Assembly (NCBI GenBank): GCA_944320855.1
Contig: CALUJF010000002.1
Span: forward strand, 79,741-143,740
Length of the DNA: 64,000 nucleotides
Source of the DNA: an uncultured Phocaeicola sp.
Lineage (GTDB): Bacteria; Bacteroidota; Bacteroidia; Bacteroidales; Bacteroidaceae
Direction: 5' to 3'
Shown: positions 61,849 through 64,000 of the stretch, in pieces
Numbering within the stretch: the first letter of the stretch is position 1
How the letters are laid out: the number at the start of each line of letters is the position of its first letter
Made by a program: the position numbers and the translations under genes
The notes under the pieces: generated by a model
The model's input: the letters and a program-made list of their open reading frames with translations, nothing else
The model's database searches: none
What the model was told of the DNA's origin: nothing

Positions 61849-63201
61849 TCAAGCTATCCCTTTCACATAATCAAAAAGTGTCTTTAACTGTTCAGAATTC
61901 ATTTTATCCATCCTACTTATTATTTCTGACTTGTATTGATGAGAGTTCCATTTGTCCATTTCCATCTTCTGTGTCTCATCCGCAACTTCGATGTATGGCT
62001 TCATGGATTCGTAATCACTGTGTCCGGTACAACTCATTACCACACTTGGAGGAATACCAAGGGCAAGGGAACAGCATACAAATGTCCTTCTTGCATCATG
62101 GCAGCTTATCTGTTCCCAAAACTCATATGTATCCTCATATCTTACACTTCCCTTGAAATACACCTGAGTGATTTTTCTGTTTAGTCCAGCCATCTTTGCC
62201 GCTTCTTTTAGATAGTCATTTAATTTTTGGTTGCTTGGAACTGGAAACAGAGTCTCACCTTTATACCATGCGTACTTATCAAGTATCTTCATGGCATGTT
62301 CATTTAAAACGATATGTAGTTTATCATCAGTCTTTTCAGTACAGAAATCCAGACAACCATCTATCAAGTTGGATGGTTTGAGCGCTGCAAGATCTGAATA
62401 TCTGAGAGAAGTAAAAGCCATAAAACAGAACATATCCCTTGCTTTGGAGAGATATTCTTTATCTTCAGGAAACTCATATTCCATGAAATGCATGAGTTCC
62501 TTGTACTTAAGAAATGTAACAGTACGTGGAATTACTTTAAGATTAGGCTTAAATTCAAGAACACCGGATTGTAAAGAATAACCATGTCTTGAAGCCCAAC
62601 GGAGAAATGATTTTACTATTCTGAACTGTTTCTGTATTGTCCTATTGCAATAGTCATTCCTTACATACCATGCTACAAGTTCATGCATCTTCGGAACATT
62701 TAGAGTCTCAAGTGTTATTTCGGAATCACAGCTGCATAACTGATTCCACATCTGATTATATTTATGGCGTATCTGATCTCCCCAGTTTCCCTCTTTAGGA
62801 CGAAGATGTAAAAAGTCTGAAAAGATATCCTTTAATGTCTTTACCTTATTCTCTTCAGGTTCATCTTTTTTAAACCTGCCCAATTTCTCATTTACAAGTT
62901 CCTTAAGCTCACTTGTTGTAGGTATTGTATTATGCAAAGAATATTCTGTAAAGACATCTTCTATACAGGATAAAAAATTACATATCGATTTGTTGATTTC
63001 ACGGGCATAGATATTTTTACCATTTATTTGGTGTGTGGTATTTGCCTTTACTAATTGTTTTGTCGAATCCCACTTGAGAGGATCTATAGTATAACCGACA
63101 GAAAAACCGACTTCATTTTTACGGCTATTCCATCTTACCCGGATCATTACCTGACCTGTTTTCTGAACATAGGCTCTTGTGCTGTAACTTGCTTTTTGCA
63201 T
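61849..63201 (-). CDS. tyrosine recombinase (integrase)
   Basis: The 450-residue protein has the Bacteroidales integrase layout: an N-terminal arm-binding part, a SAM-like core-binding domain (about 120-210) and a catalytic domain. The catalytic residues are complete: Arg267 (TSLRYSD), Lys290 (TEKTDD), His368 and Arg371 (HDARRTF), His394 (TGHSD) and Tyr403 (MKPYIEVAD). It lies 282 bases from the right attachment site and is therefore the likely integrase for tRNA-Phe. Confidence 0.95.
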   Translation of the reverse strand: MQKASYSTRAYVQKTGQVMIRVRWNSRKNEVGFSVGYTIDPLKWDSTKQLVKANTTHQINGKNIYAREINKSICNFLSCIEDVFTEYSLHNTIPTTSELKELVNEKLGRFKKDEPEENKVKTLKDIFSDFLHLRPKEGNWGDQIRHKYNQMWNQLCSCDSEITLETLNVPKMHELVAWYVRNDYCNRTIQKQFRIVKSFLRWASRHGYSLQSGVLEFKPNLKVIPRTVTFLKYKELMHFMEYEFPEDKEYLSKARDMFCFMAFTSLRYSDLAALKPSNLIDGCLDFCTEKTDDKLHIVLNEHAMKILDKYAWYKGETLFPVPSNQKLNDYLKEAAKMAGLNRKITQVYFKGSVRYEDTYEFWEQISCHDARRTFVCCSLALGIPPSVVMSCTGHSDYESMKPYIEVADETQKMEMDKWNSHQYKSEIISRMDKMNSEQLKTLFDYVKGIA

Positions 63202-63360
63202 AAACGTATTTTTTAAAATTTGGACGAAAATTATACATAAAAATAATACTGAGAAAGAAGCTTAAACTACATGACAGAACATGACATTATAAGACACTCA
63301 ATACATTTTTTAGGCAAATATACGAACTGTGAGCAAGGGGAGTAAGGGTCATTAACAACT

Positions 63361-63436
63361 CCCTCATTTTTTGACAGTATAAGAGTTTGTCTGATACTCG
63401 AACCCTCATTTTTTGACTTATAAATCTGAGTATCAG
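63361..63436. promoter_or_regulatory. direct and inverted repeats upstream of the integrase
   Basis: CCCTCATTTTTTGAC occurs twice (63361-63375 and 63403-63417), 42 bases apart. CTGATACTC (63391-63399) and GAGTATCAG (63428-63436) are inverted repeats around the second copy. Located between the integrase and the att site, they could be arm-type binding sites or operators. Confidence 0.6.
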
Positions 63437-63482
63437 TAGTATTAGACAATTTCTGAATTTGTATGAAATAATGTTAACAATA

Positions 63483-63495
63483 CTGGTGGCACCAC
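63483..63495 (+). other. right attachment site
   Basis: CTGGTGGCACCAC repeats the 3' end of tRNA-Phe exactly. It is the junction of the 30.7-kb element with what follows, a second integrase gene. Confidence 0.85.
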
Positions 63496-63519
63496 TTTGA
63501 AGAAAAGCAAAAGATAGTA

Positions 63520-63553
63520 AAATCCTGATTTCCAAGCGAAATCGGGATTTTTT
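63520..63553. terminator. hairpin beside the right attachment site
   Basis: AAATCCTGATTT (63520-63531) pairs with AAATCGGGATTT (63539-63550) with one mismatch around CCAAGCG and is followed by a T-run. Confidence 0.65.
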
Positions 63554-63596
63554 GTTTTCCCCCGGCATGCAAAAAACGGCAAAATATTACCGTTCG

Positions 63597-63643
63597 AGGT
63601 GGAGCAAAAGGTGGAGATAAAAGGTGGAGCAAAAATCTCCACC
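63597..63643. repeat. three AGGTGGAG direct repeats and one inverted copy
   Basis: AGGTGGAG starts at 63597, 63609 and 63622, and CTCCACC lies at 63637-63643. The cluster sits between the att site and the second integrase, where arm-type recombinase sites would be expected. Confidence 0.65.
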
Positions 63644-63706
63644 GAATTAGAGCCTTTCTCACTGATTTGCAATATTTTGCGTATCAAGAAAATGTGGTCG
63701 GTTTCC

Positions 63707-63714
63707 TACTTTTG
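63707..63714 (+). promoter_or_regulatory. putative -7 box of the second integrase
   Basis: TACTTTTG fits TAnnTTTG, 23 bases before the ATG at 63738. Confidence 0.45.
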
Positions 63715-63737
63715 TCCAAACTAAAAACTGTAGGAAA

Positions 63738-64000
63738 ATGAAAAGAAGTTCATTTAATGTGCTTTTCTTCTTGAAGAAGACCAAGCTGCTGAAAAACGGA
63801 GAAGCATCCGTTTGTATGCGTATCACTGTAGATGGTACGCGAGTTGAAAACAACATCCGCAAAAGCATTGACCCGTCTCTCTGGAGTCAGGCTAAGGAAT
63901 CCGCCAGAGGCAAAAGCCGCAAATCATGTGATCTGAATGCCTATATCGAAAATGCGAGAATCAAGTTACATCAGATTTTTTGTGAGCTGGAAGAACAGAA
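63738..64000 (+). CDS. second tyrosine recombinase, N-terminal part
   Basis: The 87 residues inside the window (MKRSSFNVLFFLKKTKLLKNG..., then VCMRITVDGTRVE and IRKSIDPSLWSQAKESARGKS) match the arm-binding N-terminal domain of Bacteroidales conjugative-transposon integrases. The catalytic domain lies beyond the window. It is transcribed away from the 30.7-kb element and is not closely similar to the first integrase. It most likely belongs to a second element integrated beside the first. TAGGAAA precedes the ATG. Confidence 0.85.
   Translation, partial: MKRSSFNVLFFLKKTKLLKNGEASVCMRITVDGTRVENNIRKSIDPSLWSQAKESARGKSRKSCDLNAYIENARIKLHQIFCELEEQ

Larger units (their letters stand above)
32738..63482. 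mobile_element. integrated element of about 30.7 kb in tRNA-Phe
   Basis: The segment lies between two 13-base direct repeats of the tRNA-Phe 3' end and carries a tyrosine integrase beside the right one. Its genes are richer in A+T than the flanking chromosome. It encodes recombination (Sak-type annealing protein, nuclease, serine recombinase) and replication functions (RepA-like ATPase, two helicase-primase sets) and one surface-protein cargo gene. No capsid, portal, terminase, tail, relaxase or type IV secretion gene is recognised. It may be a phage satellite, a decayed phage or a plasmid-like integrative element; which of these is open. Confidence 0.85.

Noticed and set aside
32738-63482. 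Calling the element a complete prophage or a conjugative transposon.
   Set aside because: No structural, packaging, lysis, relaxase or secretion genes are recognised, so neither label is supported.

Overview
The window comes from a member of the Bacteroidales, most likely Bacteroides/Phocaeicola-like. The evidence is the repeated TAnnTTTG -7 promoter box, weak Shine-Dalgarno use, and a housekeeping set (DUF177-rpmF-fabH-era-der, lpxK-punA-thiL, TopA with C-terminal GxFGPY-type repeats, a BspA-like leucine-rich protein) typical of that order. The host part (1 to about 32.7 kb) looks like ordinary chromosome with roughly balanced base composition. The rest is visibly richer in A+T and is a mobile region.

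Host part: a NagA deacetylase with the start of a second copy (1-1210, minus); DUF177, L32, FabH, Era and Der (1493-5711, plus); an acyl-CoA ligase with its HTH-cupin regulator and ProB (minus, 5791-9152); a HAD phosphatase; an orphan HipB-like repressor with three palindromic operators; a methyltransferase; then an arginine/proline block on the plus strand (ArgR, a GNAT acetyltransferase, ArgG, ArgC, ArgD, ProC, a MATE exporter). It continues on the minus strand with a YgjP-type metallopeptidase, ArgB, SpeA, AroK and TopA. ArgB, ArgC, ArgD and ArgG make arginine, the GNAT is a candidate for the first acylation step, ProB and ProC cover two proline steps, and SpeA draws arginine into polyamines. 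SppA, LpxK, PunA and ThiL follow, then a frameshifted outer-membrane barrel gene and tRNA-Phe. Intergenic spaces here carry three arrays with an exact 11/22-bp beat (10.3, 19.6 and 26.1 kb) and a dispersed palindromic repeat family (16.5, 20.6, 22.6, 23.3 kb).

Mobile part: an integrated element of about 30.7 kb lies between the 3' end of tRNA-Phe (32725-32737) and a 13-bp direct repeat at 63483-63495, with its tyrosine integrase (61849-63201) next to the right end. It has no recognisable phage structural genes and no relaxase or type IV secretion genes. It does have a Sak-type annealing protein with a PD-(D/E)xK nuclease, a serine recombinase, an M20-like peptidase, a RepA-like ATPase, a DUF3853 HTH protein and many small unknown genes. 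Its centre is unusual: a split helicase and VirE_N-type primase on the plus strand (48943-52139) faces a single fused helicase-primase on the minus strand (52698-55544). The segment is bounded by two inverted copies of an approximately 160-bp palindromic repeat (44841-44999 and 55571-55739). A surface BspA-like gene inside it is preceded by a possible invertible promoter segment (45313-45462). Immediately beyond the right attachment site a second tyrosine integrase begins (63738, cut by the window end), so a second element seems to sit in tandem.

Assignments rest on reading motifs by eye. No database search or alignment was run.
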